NCBI GenBank assembly: GCA_964473155.1
Contig: CAYYNT010000078.1
Span: forward strand, 1-18,980
Reading direction: 5' to 3'
From: JAJFUG01 sp964473155
GTDB taxonomy: Bacteria; Gemmatimonadota; Glassbacteria; GWA2-58-10
Length of the DNA stretch: 18,980 nt
A model generated the notes under the pieces. That model did not search any database and had not been told where the DNA came from. It worked only from the letters and a program-made list of their open reading frames with translations. This document shows positions 7,174 to 14,738 of this stretch, piece after piece (positions within the stretch are counted from its first letter, which is position 1; every line of letters starts with the position of its first letter). The position numbers were made by a program, and so were the translations under genes.

Positions 7174-7857
7174 TCACAGTTCAACAGTTTCGCCCGATTT
7201 GACCACTGTCACCGAGGCCGGAGTCAGGGCCTCGACCCGCTTCTTGAAAGCCTCCGGGTCCTGCTCGATGACTGTCCAGGTGTTGCAATGCAGCGGCACG
7301 ACTGTCCTGGGCCGCAGCATGCGCACCGCCTCGAGTGCGTCCTCCGGACCCATCGTGAAATTATCGCCTATCGGCAGCAGGACCGTGTCGATATGGTTTA
7401 GCCTGCCGATCAGGTCAAACTCGATTGTCAAGGATGTGTCGCCGGGATAATATACGGTGTGCCCGTTAAACTTGAGCAGAAAGCCGCAGGGGGTGCAATA
7501 GGCCCCCTCGCCGCCCTCGATCCCGCCGCCGTGGAAAGCCGGGGTGAGCTTGACCACGCCGAAATCGAATTCATGCTTGCCCCCGATATGCATCGGATGG
7601 ACTTTCACGCCGTGAGAGGACAGGAAATCGGCCAGCTCGAGGGTGGTGACCACGATTGCACCGGTGCGTATGGAGATTGGGATTGTGTCGCCCAGGTGGT
7701 CATCATGGCCGTGAGAAAGAAGGATAGCGTCGCATTCAACCTGATCGGCCTTGAGATTGGCCTGCGAATTCCCGGTGAAATACGGGTCGAACAGGATCCT
7801 GTGCTTTCCGGTGTCGATGAGGAAAGCGGAATGTCCGTAATAGGTGAGGCTTGCCAT
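7174..7857 (-). CDS. UPF0173 metal-dependent hydrolase (UlaG-like metallo-beta-lactamase fold)
   Basis: This 227-residue protein has the metallo-beta-lactamase signature HxHxDH at 49-54 (LSHGHDDHLGD). Further probable ligands are His109 (AFHGGG), Asp140 (YYPGDTS) and His190 (PLHCNTW). The MASLTYYGHSAFLI start and GDNFTMGPEDA segment place it in UPF0173 (YtkL-like), close to the lactonase UlaG. Substrate is unknown. The start is the ATG at 7857 with GGGAGC upstream. It appears to be the first gene of a unit with gcvPB and lipM, with a promoter candidate at 7938-7966. Confidence 0.92.
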   Translation of the reverse strand: MASLTYYGHSAFLIDTGKHRILFDPYFTGNSQANLKADQVECDAILLSHGHDDHLGDTIPISIRTGAIVVTTLELADFLSSHGVKVHPMHIGGKHEFDFGVVKLTPAFHGGGIEGGEGAYCTPCGFLLKFNGHTVYYPGDTSLTIEFDLIGRLNHIDTVLLPIGDNFTMGPEDALEAVRMLRPRTVVPLHCNTWTVIEQDPEAFKKRVEALTPASVTVVKSGETVEL

Positions 7858-7937
7858 TCGAGGGCGCTCCCTGGTTGCGATTGGAAAATTGCGGGGCGTG
7901 AGACGGCGGTTTGCGCAGGGTCTCTTCCCGGAATTCC

Positions 7938-7966
7938 AATATAAGGAAAAGGGGTGGTATCTTCAA
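7938..7966 (-). promoter_or_regulatory. Candidate sigma70 promoter for UPF0173-gcvPB-lipM
   Basis: On the minus strand, TTGAAG (7961-7966) and TATATT (7938-7943) are separated by exactly 17 bp, about 80 bp upstream of the UPF0173 start. The boxes match consensus at 4 and 5 of 6 positions. Both sit in a locally AT-rich patch of an otherwise GC-rich region. This is pattern evidence only. Confidence 0.4.
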
Positions 7967-8081
7967 GGGAGAGGGAAACAGCCCGGTTTATGAATTCAGG
8001 TTTCGATCAACACCAGGGAAAAAGCGCTTAACTAATTATTGCGCAACCATGAAACCAGTCAGCAAGAGAATGAGGGAAATT

Positions 8082-8864
8082 TCAGCGGCCAGCGAAAAAC
8101 AAGCCGTCACAGTTTTCCTGGCAAGCAGCAGCAAGGCAGTTGATTGTCTCCCCCCGCATCTGCGCGATCCTCTCCGCGGACAGGGGCAGCATCCAGGGTT
8201 CGCAGCGCGTCCCGCGGTGCGGGACCGGGGCCAGGTAAGGGGCGTCGGTCTCCAGCAGCAGCCTGTCCTCCGGGATACGCCGCACCACCGCCTGGTTCCG
8301 GTAATTCCGGAAAGTGACCATCCCGCCCAGCGAGAAATAACAGTCCAGGGCTATAAAACGCTCCAGTTCCTCCGGGGTCCCGGCGTAGCAATGCACCATC
8401 CAGGGGGTATGGTGACCGCGCGCGGCGCGCTCTTCGAGGATACCGGCCAGTTCGGGATAGGCCTCGCGGCAGTGCAGCACCGCCGGAAGGGCCAGGCTTT
8501 CGGCCAGGTCCAGGTGCGCCTGAAGGGAGGCAATCTGCGCCTCTCGCGGGCTGTGCATGTAATGGTAATCCAGGCCTGTCTCGCCCACGGCTGCTACGTG
8601 CTCATCCGCCGCCAAAGAGTCGAAGAAGGCCAGCATGTTGTCGTCGAAGCGCGAGGCCTCGTGCGGGTGCAGACCCACGGTCACGTACAGGCCGGTGTGT
8701 TTCACCGCCTGCTCCAGGGCTTTGACGCTCGACCGGTCATCCGTGCCCACGTTGACAATGCGGGTCACCCCGGCGGCGCGGGCGCGCTCCAGCACGGCAT
8801 CGAGCTCATTGTCGAACGCCCCGTCGTTCAGGTGGGCGTGGCTGTCGCAGTATTCCAAGCTCAT
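8082..8864 (-). CDS. TatD family metal-dependent hydrolase/deoxyribonuclease
   Basis: A complete TatD-family TIM-barrel hydrolase; characterised members are metal-dependent 3'-5' exonucleases or DNases. Numbering from the ATG at 8864 (260 residues), all metal ligands are visible: His9 and His11 (DSHAHL), Glu95 (VGETGLDYHY), His131 (VLHCREA), His158 (MVHCYAG) and Asp207 (LLLETDAPYL). The open frame extends 20 codons further upstream to 8924, but that would overlap the preceding gene by 35 bp, and the family normally starts just before the HxH motif. It lies 25 bp downstream of the isochorismatase-like gene and is probably co-transcribed with it. Confidence 0.94.
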   Translation of the reverse strand: MSLEYCDSHAHLNDGAFDNELDAVLERARAAGVTRIVNVGTDDRSSVKALEQAVKHTGLYVTVGLHPHEASRFDDNMLAFFDSLAADEHVAAVGETGLDYHYMHSPREAQIASLQAHLDLAESLALPAVLHCREAYPELAGILEERAARGHHTPWMVHCYAGTPEELERFIALDCYFSLGGMVTFRNYRNQAVVRRIPEDRLLLETDAPYLAPVPHRGTRCEPWMLPLSAERIAQMRGETINCLAAACQENCDGLFFAGR

Positions 8865-8889
8865 TCTTTTTCCGTTTCCCGTATCCAAA

Positions 8890-9462
8890 TTACTTGACCA
8901 GTTTCGACACCGCCCTGAACTCATCTGTCCCGGCGCGTTCCAGCAGCTCGAACAGCGCCATCTCCGTGCTGGTCACTACCGCCCCGGCGCGGGCCATGCG
9001 CTCCAGGGCCAGGGCGCGGTTCTCCGGCGCGCGCGAGGAGACCGCATCCGCGGCCACGTGCACACGGTATCCCGCCGCCAGGCAGTCATGCACGGTCTGG
9101 CAGACACATACGTGCGCCTCCGCCCCGCAGACCAGAATGGTGTCCCGCCCGGCGGCCCGAAGGCTTTCGAAAATTGACGGTTCGCCCAGGCAGGAGAAAG
9201 TGATCTTTTCGCGCACGCAATCCTCAGAAAGCAATTCCCGCACCGTCTGGACGGCCGGCCCAAGGCCCCTGGGGTACTGCTCCGTGGCCAGAACCGGAAG
9301 GCCCAGGATCGAGGCCCCCTGGATCAGGCGGCGAATGTTGAGTATCACCCGTTCGGCGTTGTCGATCACCGGCATAAGGCGCTCCTGGACATCCACCACC
9401 AGAAGGGCCGCGCGGGCGCGGGCGAGCAGGCCGGAGTGACGGGTGTATTTTTTGTCGGGCAC
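8890..9462 (-). CDS. Isochorismatase-family cysteine hydrolase
   Basis: This 190-residue cytoplasmic hydrolase has the family's catalytic triad: Asp24 (LLVVDVQERL), Lys86 (REKITFSCL) and Cys119 (GAEAHVCVCQT). The non-proline cis-peptide region and the HVAADAVSSR segment are typical of the YcaC/ISOC1-2-like branch rather than nicotinamidase. Substrate is unknown. The start codon is GTG at 9462, supported by a strong AGGGAGG six nucleotides upstream. It heads a probable two-gene unit with tatD-like downstream. Confidence 0.93.
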   Translation of the reverse strand: MPDKKYTRHSGLLARARAALLVVDVQERLMPVIDNAERVILNIRRLIQGASILGLPVLATEQYPRGLGPAVQTVRELLSEDCVREKITFSCLGEPSIFESLRAAGRDTILVCGAEAHVCVCQTVHDCLAAGYRVHVAADAVSSRAPENRALALERMARAGAVVTSTEMALFELLERAGTDEFRAVSKLVK

Positions 9463-9468
9463 GGGATG

Positions 9469-9475
9469 CCTCCCT
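9469..9475 (-). promoter_or_regulatory. Ribosome binding site fixing a GTG start
   Basis: AGGGAGG on the minus strand lies 6 nt upstream of the GTG at 9462. There is no nearby ATG, so this site decides the start of the isochorismatase-family gene. Confidence 0.75.
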
Positions 9476-9535
9476 GCGGTGAAATAAACACAACTGCAAC
9501 CTCTTGAACTATTAATATTCTCTTTTCAAGATACA

Positions 9536-9559
9536 AGGGTCACGGTGCACCGTGACCCT
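9536..9559. repeat. Perfect 24-bp palindrome
   Basis: AGGGTCACGGTG is followed immediately by its exact reverse complement, giving a loopless perfect palindrome of 24 bp, with partial extension outward. It lies between glgC (ends about 95 bp to the right) and the isochorismatase-like gene. It has no U-tract on either side. It is more likely a dispersed palindromic repeat or protein-binding dyad than a terminator. Confidence 0.8.
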
Positions 9560-9652
9560 ACTTTCGGGCCAGCCCCCGGGGGGATTATCGCAAAATCGCT
9601 AAAACAAATCTGTTTCCTGTCAGTGAATCCGTAAATAATTGTACGCCTGTAA

Positions 9653-10948
9653 TCATATTACCCGTCCCGGCTGGACCACGCCGCCGCGCGGGATTATCAC
9701 CACGCCCGAGCGCACGTAGAACCCTTCGCCGTCCTCATCCGGCCGACCCTCCCACGAGCGTATCTTCGCCCCGTCTCCTATCCGCGTATTCTTGTCGATA
9801 ATCGCCCGCTCGATCTCAACGTTCCGCCCTATTCCCAGCGGTATGGGGCAGTCCTGCCAGTGCATGATCCCGTCATGCTCACAGTCGCGCTCGTAGTAGT
9901 CGGCGCCCAGGATCAGGCTGTCACGGATGCACGAATTCTGGTTCACCATCTGGCGGATGCCGACAATACTGTGCCGTATTTCGGCCCGGTCGATCACGCT
10001 GCCCTCGCAGAGGATTGCCCGCTCGATCTGCCCGCCGTTGACTTTCACTCCGGGCAGGTAGCGCGGGTGCGTGTAGATCGGCCAGTCTTCGCGGTAGAAA
10101 TCGAACGGCGGGAGCGGATCGGTCAGGTGCAGGTTGGTGCTGTAATAGGACTCGATGGTCCCGATATCCTCCCAGTACCCGTCATACACGAATGCAAACG
10201 TCCGGTGGGTCTTTACCGCCTCGGGGATCACTTCGCGGCCGAAATCGGTGTAGGGAGTTTCCTGCAGCATTTCGAGAAGAGTGCTCTTGTTAAACACGTA
10301 GATGCCCATCGAGCCAAGGTGGCTGCGCCCCGCCGGATTGACCCCGAAACTGGCTATGGTCTGCGGATCGCTGCGCATCTGCCTCTGCAACTCCGGGTCT
10401 TTCGGCTTCTCCACGAAATTGACTATCCTGGCCTCCGAGTCAAGCTGCATTATGCCCATCCGGGTGACATCCTGCTCCGGCAGAGGGATGGTGCTGACCG
10501 TAACCTCGGCGTTCCTCTCCTCGTGGAATTGCAGTATCTCGCTGTAGTCCATGGAATAGAGGTGGTCGCCGGAAAGGATCAGCACATACCTGATGTTCCA
10601 CTCGATAATGTAGCGCAGGCTCTGCCGGATCGCGTCCGCCGTGCCCTGGAACCACTCGGTGTTGGTCGGGGTCTGTTCGGCTGATAGAGGTTCGACAAAA
10701 CCCTCGGAGAAACGGTCGAAACGGTAGGTGGAGAACAGGTGCCTGTGCAGGCCGGTGGACAGGAATTGCGTGGCGACAAAAATTTTGTTCACGCCGGAGT
10801 TGATGCAGTTGCTGACCGGGATGTCGATCAGGCGGAACTTGCCCGCCAGGTTGATCGCGGGTTTGGCGCGGGCCAGAGTCAGTGGTGCAAGCCTCGTTCC
10901 TCGTCCTCCTCCAAGTATCACCGCCAGAGTGTCACGGGTCCTCATCAT
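9653..10948 (-). CDS. glgC: Glucose-1-phosphate adenylyltransferase
   Basis: This enzyme makes ADP-glucose from ATP and glucose 1-phosphate, the committed step of bacterial glycogen synthesis. The 431 residues match the usual length. Visible motifs are the nucleotide-binding ILGGGRGTRLAPLT (11-24), KPAINLAGKFRLIDIPVSNC (29-48), EWFQGTADAIR (98-108), SGDHLY (126-131), FVEKPK (178-183) and YWEDIGT (258-264). A left-handed beta-helix domain follows at the C-terminus. Two ATGs stand in tandem at 10948 and 10945, with AAGGGAG upstream. It is divergent from the AmgK-like kinase gene, and no other glycogen gene is in the window. Confidence 0.96.
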   Translation of the reverse strand: MMRTRDTLAVILGGGRGTRLAPLTLARAKPAINLAGKFRLIDIPVSNCINSGVNKIFVATQFLSTGLHRHLFSTYRFDRFSEGFVEPLSAEQTPTNTEWFQGTADAIRQSLRYIIEWNIRYVLILSGDHLYSMDYSEILQFHEERNAEVTVSTIPLPEQDVTRMGIMQLDSEARIVNFVEKPKDPELQRQMRSDPQTIASFGVNPAGRSHLGSMGIYVFNKSTLLEMLQETPYTDFGREVIPEAVKTHRTFAFVYDGYWEDIGTIESYYSTNLHLTDPLPPFDFYREDWPIYTHPRYLPGVKVNGGQIERAILCEGSVIDRAEIRHSIVGIRQMVNQNSCIRDSLILGADYYERDCEHDGIMHWQDCPIPLGIGRNVEIERAIIDKNTRIGDGAKIRSWEGRPDEDGEGFYVRSGVVIIPRGGVVQPGRVI

Positions 10949-11018
10949 ACACCGGCTCCCTTCGGTTTGTCTGGATATCCCTGAGGCGTGCGGAATGCTG
11001 CGGGTGATAATATGCTTA

Positions 11019-11046
11019 AATTTACGCGGCGTCCCGGGCCAGTCAA
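11019..11046 (-). promoter_or_regulatory. Candidate glgC promoter
   Basis: On the minus strand, TTGACT (11041-11046) and TAAATT (11019-11024) are separated by 16 bp, about 70 bp upstream of glgC. The -35 box matches consensus at 5 of 6 positions. The AT-rich -10 neighbourhood stands out from the GC-rich surroundings. Confidence 0.4.
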
Positions 11047-11069
11047 GACCGGCGACAGTCCTCGCGGGC

Positions 11070-11098
11070 TTGCATTATGCGGCGCGGGAGGCTATTAT
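11070..11098 (+). promoter_or_regulatory. Candidate promoter for AmgK-like kinase operon
   Basis: TTGCAT (11070-11075) and TATTAT (11093-11098) are separated by exactly 17 bp, about 58 bp upstream of the kinase ATG. With the glgC candidate at 11019-11046 it would make this 208-bp gap a divergent, closely spaced promoter pair. Confidence 0.4.
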
Positions 11099-11156
11099 TC
11101 GCTCCGTCCGGTTCACTGCTGCGCGGATATCGGGTTTAAAGCGAGGATGGAGCGCA

Positions 11157-12188
11157 ATGCGGAAAGAGATACAGCTCTGGACGGAATTTGTCACCGGTTG
11201 TCTCGACAGGCGCGCGGAACCGGCTTTCAGCCTGCTTGCCGGGGATGGATCCACGCGGCGGTTCTACCGTGTGACCGGACTGGAACGCCCGTCGGTGCTG
11301 ATGGTCAATCCCGGCCCGCCCCGTCATGAACAGCGCGGCGTGGATGAGAACGACACCTGGGTCTACCTGGCCGGACTGTTCCGGGAAATCGGAGTGGAAG
11401 CGCCACTGATATACGGCTATGACCGCTCGAACGGCCTGATCCTGATCGAGGACCTGGGCGACTGTCTCCTACAGCAGGCCGTGCTGGAAAAGGGTCCGGA
11501 CAGCGAATGGACCGCCGGAACATACCGCCGCCTCCTGGACGCCCTGCTGACAATCCAGCTCGAGGGCATGCGCCGCCTGGAAGAAAACCGTCTTTTCAAT
11601 CTGGCTTACACCCCGGATTTCATGCTCCGCTGGGAGGGATTGTATTTCTCCGCCCAGTTCGCCGGGAGGCTGTGCGGGTATGCCAGTCCGGAGCTTGAGA
11701 AGGAACTGGCCGCGCTGGCTGCCCTTGCCGGAGAGCGGATGAGCGGACGCGTGCTGATCTACCGCGATTTCCAGAGCCGGAATGTGATGCTTGGGCCGGA
11801 TGACATTCTACGTTTCGTGGATTTCCAGGGCGCGCGCCCCGGACCGCCGGCTTATGATGTGGCCAGCCTGCTTTTCGACCCCTACGTGCCACTGAGCGAG
11901 AGCCTGCGCCTGGAGCTGACCGGTTATTACCACGCCGCGCTGGCCTCTCGGGACACCAGGCTGGCGGACCAGTTCCAGGCGCAGTTCCCTCTCATAGCCG
12001 CGCACCGCCTTATGCAGGCCCTGGGTGCTTATGCCAAGTTAGCCCTGGCGGACGGCAAGCGCGAGTTCCTGCGTTACACGATGCCCGCCCTGAAAGACCT
12101 CCGGCATCTGCTCGAACAAAAAGAATTCACTCCGTTCGGAACGTTGCGCCGCGCGGTGGACTGCCTGAACCCGCCGCAAGCCGTCTGA
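11157..12188 (+). CDS. APH-family kinase, AmgK-like (N-acetylmuramate/GlcNAc kinase type)
   Basis: This 343-residue protein belongs to the aminoglycoside phosphotransferase fold (PF01636, COG3178), whose characterised member AmgK phosphorylates the anomeric position of N-acetylmuramate or GlcNAc in peptidoglycan recycling. The N-terminus has LLAGDGSTRRFYRV (26-39), typical of COG3178, and ILIEDLGD (95-102). The catalytic loop is IYRDFQSRNVM (201-211) with Asp204 and Asn209. The metal-binding Asp222 lies in VDFQGARPGPPAYDVASLL. The His that usually precedes RDF is Tyr202 here. The ATG at 11157 is chosen because GGAG precedes it by 5 nt and the family starts here. The open frame runs much further upstream but enters glgC. 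Substrate is inferred from family only. Confidence 0.85.
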   Translation: MRKEIQLWTEFVTGCLDRRAEPAFSLLAGDGSTRRFYRVTGLERPSVLMVNPGPPRHEQRGVDENDTWVYLAGLFREIGVEAPLIYGYDRSNGLILIEDLGDCLLQQAVLEKGPDSEWTAGTYRRLLDALLTIQLEGMRRLEENRLFNLAYTPDFMLRWEGLYFSAQFAGRLCGYASPELEKELAALAALAGERMSGRVLIYRDFQSRNVMLGPDDILRFVDFQGARPGPPAYDVASLLFDPYVPLSESLRLELTGYYHAALASRDTRLADQFQAQFPLIAAHRLMQALGAYAKLALADGKREFLRYTMPALKDLRHLLEQKEFTPFGTLRRAVDCLNPPQAV

Positions 12189-12215
12189 TAACAATCCAGC
12201 CGAGGGAGCATCTCC

Positions 12216-13988
12216 ATGAAAAGCTCTTTACCGGTCTACGCCGCCCTTATTCTGGTTCTTTCATGCAGCGGCCCGGCCGTGGACAAGACCGCATCACCCT
12301 CGACTCCTGCCGAATCAGGAGTTCACCCCACCGTGGCCTGGATACTGGCCTGCCGCGCTGGTGACGGCGGATTCGGCTGTTTCCCCGGCGACAGCGCGTT
12401 CACCAGCCGCACCGGAATGGCCCTGGAGGCCCTGGCGACCCTGGGCGCGCTGGACAGCCTGGATGACAGGGACGAGCTTATCGCCTGGCTGAAAACCCGT
12501 CAGCAGGCGGGCGGCGGATTTATCGAGGCGGATGATTATTACAAAGGGAAAACCCTGCCCTGGAAATCAATCAGCGCCCTGGAGCCGACATACTGGGCCG
12601 TCCGCGCGCTCGGTCTTCTTGGCGCGGCCCCGGAGAGGCCCGAGGACGCGGCCGGGTTTGTCCGGGCGCGGCTTAAAGCCAACGGCGGCTACGACGCGTA
12701 CGAGTACGCCTGGGGCGGCGCGCCCGAGGCGCTCTATACGGCTTTCTGGGCCGTCGGCGCCCTCAAGGGACTGGGGCTGGCGGTTCCGGATTCCGCCCGG
12801 ACAGTGGAATGGATACGCTCGCAGCAGCGCACGCGCGATGGGATCGGGGGGTTCGCCCTGAGCGACGACTATTTCAACTACTCCTCGGCCGCGGGAACGT
12901 ATTTCGGCATGGCCGCGCTCAGCCTTCTGGGAGCCGCCCCGGAACGGCCCGAGGGCGTGCGCGGGTTCCTCCTCAGCAGCTTCGGACAGGAGCCGGACGG
13001 CGGTTTCGAGCTGGGCCACGGCGACAACTGGAACAACTATGACCATTACTCCCGCATGCACGACACATTCTGCGCTGTCGAGGCCCTGGCCCTGACCGGA
13101 CATCCGCTTTCGGACAGCGACACCTCGCGCGCTGCCCGCCCGGCCGCGGACTGCGCGGCCTGGATTGCGGGCTGCCAGAATGCGGATGGCGGTTTCGGAC
13201 GGTTCGGGGTTACAGACCAGACCCCGCTGCTCCCGGCCTCGGAGATGCTCCCCACCTGGTCCGCGGTGATGGCCCTTGCCAGGCTGGGCGCGGTAATACC
13301 GCGTCCGGCTCGCCCCGAGGCCCCGGTGCGTGAGTTCGCCGCCCACGATCCGCTGCACCGCCATCCCGTGGTCGACCACTCCGATCCCTGCGAGGTCCAG
13401 GCTTACCGCCGCCTGGCCCTGCCGGTGTACGAGCATTTCCTGGAAAAAACCGGCAGCCGCCTGGAAGCCCTGGCCATGGTCAACCGCTGGGCGCGGGCCG
13501 CCGTGGGGCCGGAGAACGGGGCCTGGCTGACCGGCGGACGGGGAATCCTGATGCACGGCTGGGGACAGTGCGGCGCGATGAGCTGGCTGCTCCAGGGCCT
13601 CCTGACCAGCATCGACTACGCCTCGCGCGGTAGTTTCGTCATCGGGGACGTCAACTGCGAGGTCCTCGTGCCGGATGAAAGCGGGACCGAGGCGCACTGG
13701 TGCGTGCTAATCCCGTTCACCAACGAGATTCCCGACCCGGCGATCGCCGCCCCGGACGGCAGCCGCAACGGTTGGAGCGCCCTGGATGTCGCCGTGGATT
13801 ACCGTCTGCGCAAAGCCAACCTGAACTACCCCTCGCGCACCCGCCTGGGCGACCACCTGTTCAATTCTGTGCGGATCGAGACAATAGATGACGTCAAAGG
13901 CGCATGGGGAACGGAATACGCGCTGGACAGCCTGACCACATACGACAGCCCGGTTGTGGAGCGCCTTTATCCCGGCTGGAGCTACTGA
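12216..13988 (+). CDS. Lipoprotein: prenyltransferase-like alpha/alpha toroid fused to transglutaminase-like domain
   Basis: This 590-residue protein starts with a short signal sequence ending in a lipobox (VLSC, Cys17), so it should be a lipid-anchored envelope protein. Residues about 35-360 hold at least six Gly-Gly-Phe/Tyr repeats of the prenyltransferase/squalene-oxidase toroid type: GDGGFG (49-54), GGGF (99-102), NGGYD (156-160), IGGF (210-213), PDGGFE (260-265) and ADGGFG (323-328). They alternate with helices of the form AVxALxxLG. The C-terminal part reads as a transglutaminase-like fold: Cys452 in GWGQCGAMSWLLQ, His494 in EAHWCVLIPF and Asp524 in GWSALDVAVDY, a plausible Cys-His-Asp triad. 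No standard zinc site of true prenyltransferases is evident. It follows the kinase gene by 27 bp and is probably co-transcribed. Function unknown; protein or peptide cross-linking or cleavage in the envelope is possible. Confidence 0.82.
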   Translation: MKSSLPVYAALILVLSCSGPAVDKTASPSTPAESGVHPTVAWILACRAGDGGFGCFPGDSAFTSRTGMALEALATLGALDSLDDRDELIAWLKTRQQAGGGFIEADDYYKGKTLPWKSISALEPTYWAVRALGLLGAAPERPEDAAGFVRARLKANGGYDAYEYAWGGAPEALYTAFWAVGALKGLGLAVPDSARTVEWIRSQQRTRDGIGGFALSDDYFNYSSAAGTYFGMAALSLLGAAPERPEGVRGFLLSSFGQEPDGGFELGHGDNWNNYDHYSRMHDTFCAVEALALTGHPLSDSDTSRAARPAADCAAWIAGCQNADGGFGRFGVTDQTPLLPASEMLPTWSAVMALARLGAVIPRPARPEAPVREFAAHDPLHRHPVVDHSDPCEVQAYRRLALPVYEHFLEKTGSRLEALAMVNRWARAAVGPENGAWLTGGRGILMHGWGQCGAMSWLLQGLLTSIDYASRGSFVIGDVNCEVLVPDESGTEAHWCVLIPFTNEIPDPAIAAPDGSRNGWSALDVAVDYRLRKANLNYPSRTRLGDHLFNSVRIETIDDVKGAWGTEYALDSLTTYDSPVVERLYPGWSY

Positions 13989-14020
13989 GCCTCAGACGAG
14001 AAGTTTTAACCGGTTGCGGC

Positions 14021-14050
14021 TTGACATTACAGGTCTTTTATTGATATTTT
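14021..14050 (+). promoter_or_regulatory. Candidate cysE promoter
   Basis: A perfect TTGACA (14021-14026) is followed after 18 bp by TATTTT (14045-14050), about 55 bp upstream of the chosen cysE ATG. The preceding lipoprotein gene ends at 13988, so cysE probably has its own start of transcription. Confidence 0.5.
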
Positions 14051-14105
14051 GACAGGTATCTATTCAAACTTTTATGTTTTCCCGGCGGTGGAAGGACAGG
14101 ATGAA

Positions 14106-14678
14106 ATGTTCAGAAGCATTGTCAGGGATTTCAAATCGATCAAGATGAACGATCCGGCGGCCCGCAACTGGGTCGAAACGATTCTTTGCCACACGCCTTT
14201 CCACGCCATCTTCCTGTACCGGGTGGCGCATTGCCTTCTAAATTGCCATATCCCGGTGCTGCCGCGTTTTATCACCGTGATCGGGCGGTTCTGGGCCGGG
14301 GTGGAAATACATCCCGGAGCAACAATCGGTGACTGGTTTTTCATCGACCACGGGACCGGGGTGGTGATCGGCGAGACAGCCGAGATAGGCGAGCACTGCG
14401 TGCTGTTCCACGGCGTGACACTGGGCGGCACCGGACATTTTACCGGCAAGCGCCATCCCACGCTGGGGAACAATGTCCTGATAGGGACCTCCGCCACGCT
14501 GCTCGGCCCTATCCGGGTGGGGGACAACGTGAAGGTGGGGGCGGAAACCGTAATAATCAACCGCGACGTGCCCTCGGACTGCACCGTGGTCGGCGCTCCG
14601 GGCGTGATTGTCAAGCGTGGTGGACAGAAAGTGCACGAGAAGCTGCCGCTGGCGCATTATGCTGCGCCGGAAGACTGA
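14106..14678 (+). CDS. cysE: Serine O-acetyltransferase
   Basis: Transfers acetyl from acetyl-CoA to L-serine, giving O-acetylserine for cysteine synthesis. The N-terminal helical segment (FRSIVRDFKSIKMNDPAARN) and the left-handed beta-helix are typical. The helix includes GVEIHPGATIG, FIDHGTGVVIGETAEIG, LFHGVTLGGTGHFTGKRHPT and VGAGT-like VGAETVI turns, with VVGAPGVIV at the end. The His of IDHGTGVVIGET is the usual catalytic histidine. At 190 residues it is the short SAT form without the long enterobacterial N-terminus. The ATG at 14106 has AAGGACAGGA upstream. An in-frame TTG at 14049 falls on the promoter's -10 box and is rejected. A strong terminator follows. Confidence 0.94.
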   Translation: MFRSIVRDFKSIKMNDPAARNWVETILCHTPFHAIFLYRVAHCLLNCHIPVLPRFITVIGRFWAGVEIHPGATIGDWFFIDHGTGVVIGETAEIGEHCVLFHGVTLGGTGHFTGKRHPTLGNNVLIGTSATLLGPIRVGDNVKVGAETVIINRDVPSDCTVVGAPGVIVKRGGQKVHEKLPLAHYAAPED

Positions 14679-14701
14679 AAAAAGGAATAAACAGTCACTT
14701 A

Positions 14702-14738
14702 AAAAGGCCGTTCCGCTCATTCCAGGGACGGCCTTTTC
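14702..14738 (+). terminator. Rho-independent terminator after cysE
   Basis: AAAAGGCCGTTCC (14702-14714) pairs with GGGACGGCCTTTT (14725-14737) across a 10-nt loop, with one G-U pair. The stem ends in a T-run on the plus strand and an A-run on the other side, so it may work in both directions. It lies 23 bp after the cysE stop codon. Confidence 0.85.

Noticed and set aside
10728..11156. Long N-terminal extension of the AmgK-like kinase frame
   Set aside because: It overlaps glgC on the other strand and the divergent promoter region; the family N-terminus and a good ribosome binding site are at 11157.
12567..13697. 376-codon minus-strand frame opposite the toroid lipoprotein
   Set aside because: Antisense shadow. 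The plus frame has a lipobox, repeats and a catalytic triad.
12216..13988. True protein prenyltransferase beta subunit or squalene cyclase
   Set aside because: The zinc ligands of prenyltransferase beta subunits and the DxDD motif of squalene cyclases are not evident, and the protein is an exported lipoprotein with an extra C-terminal domain.
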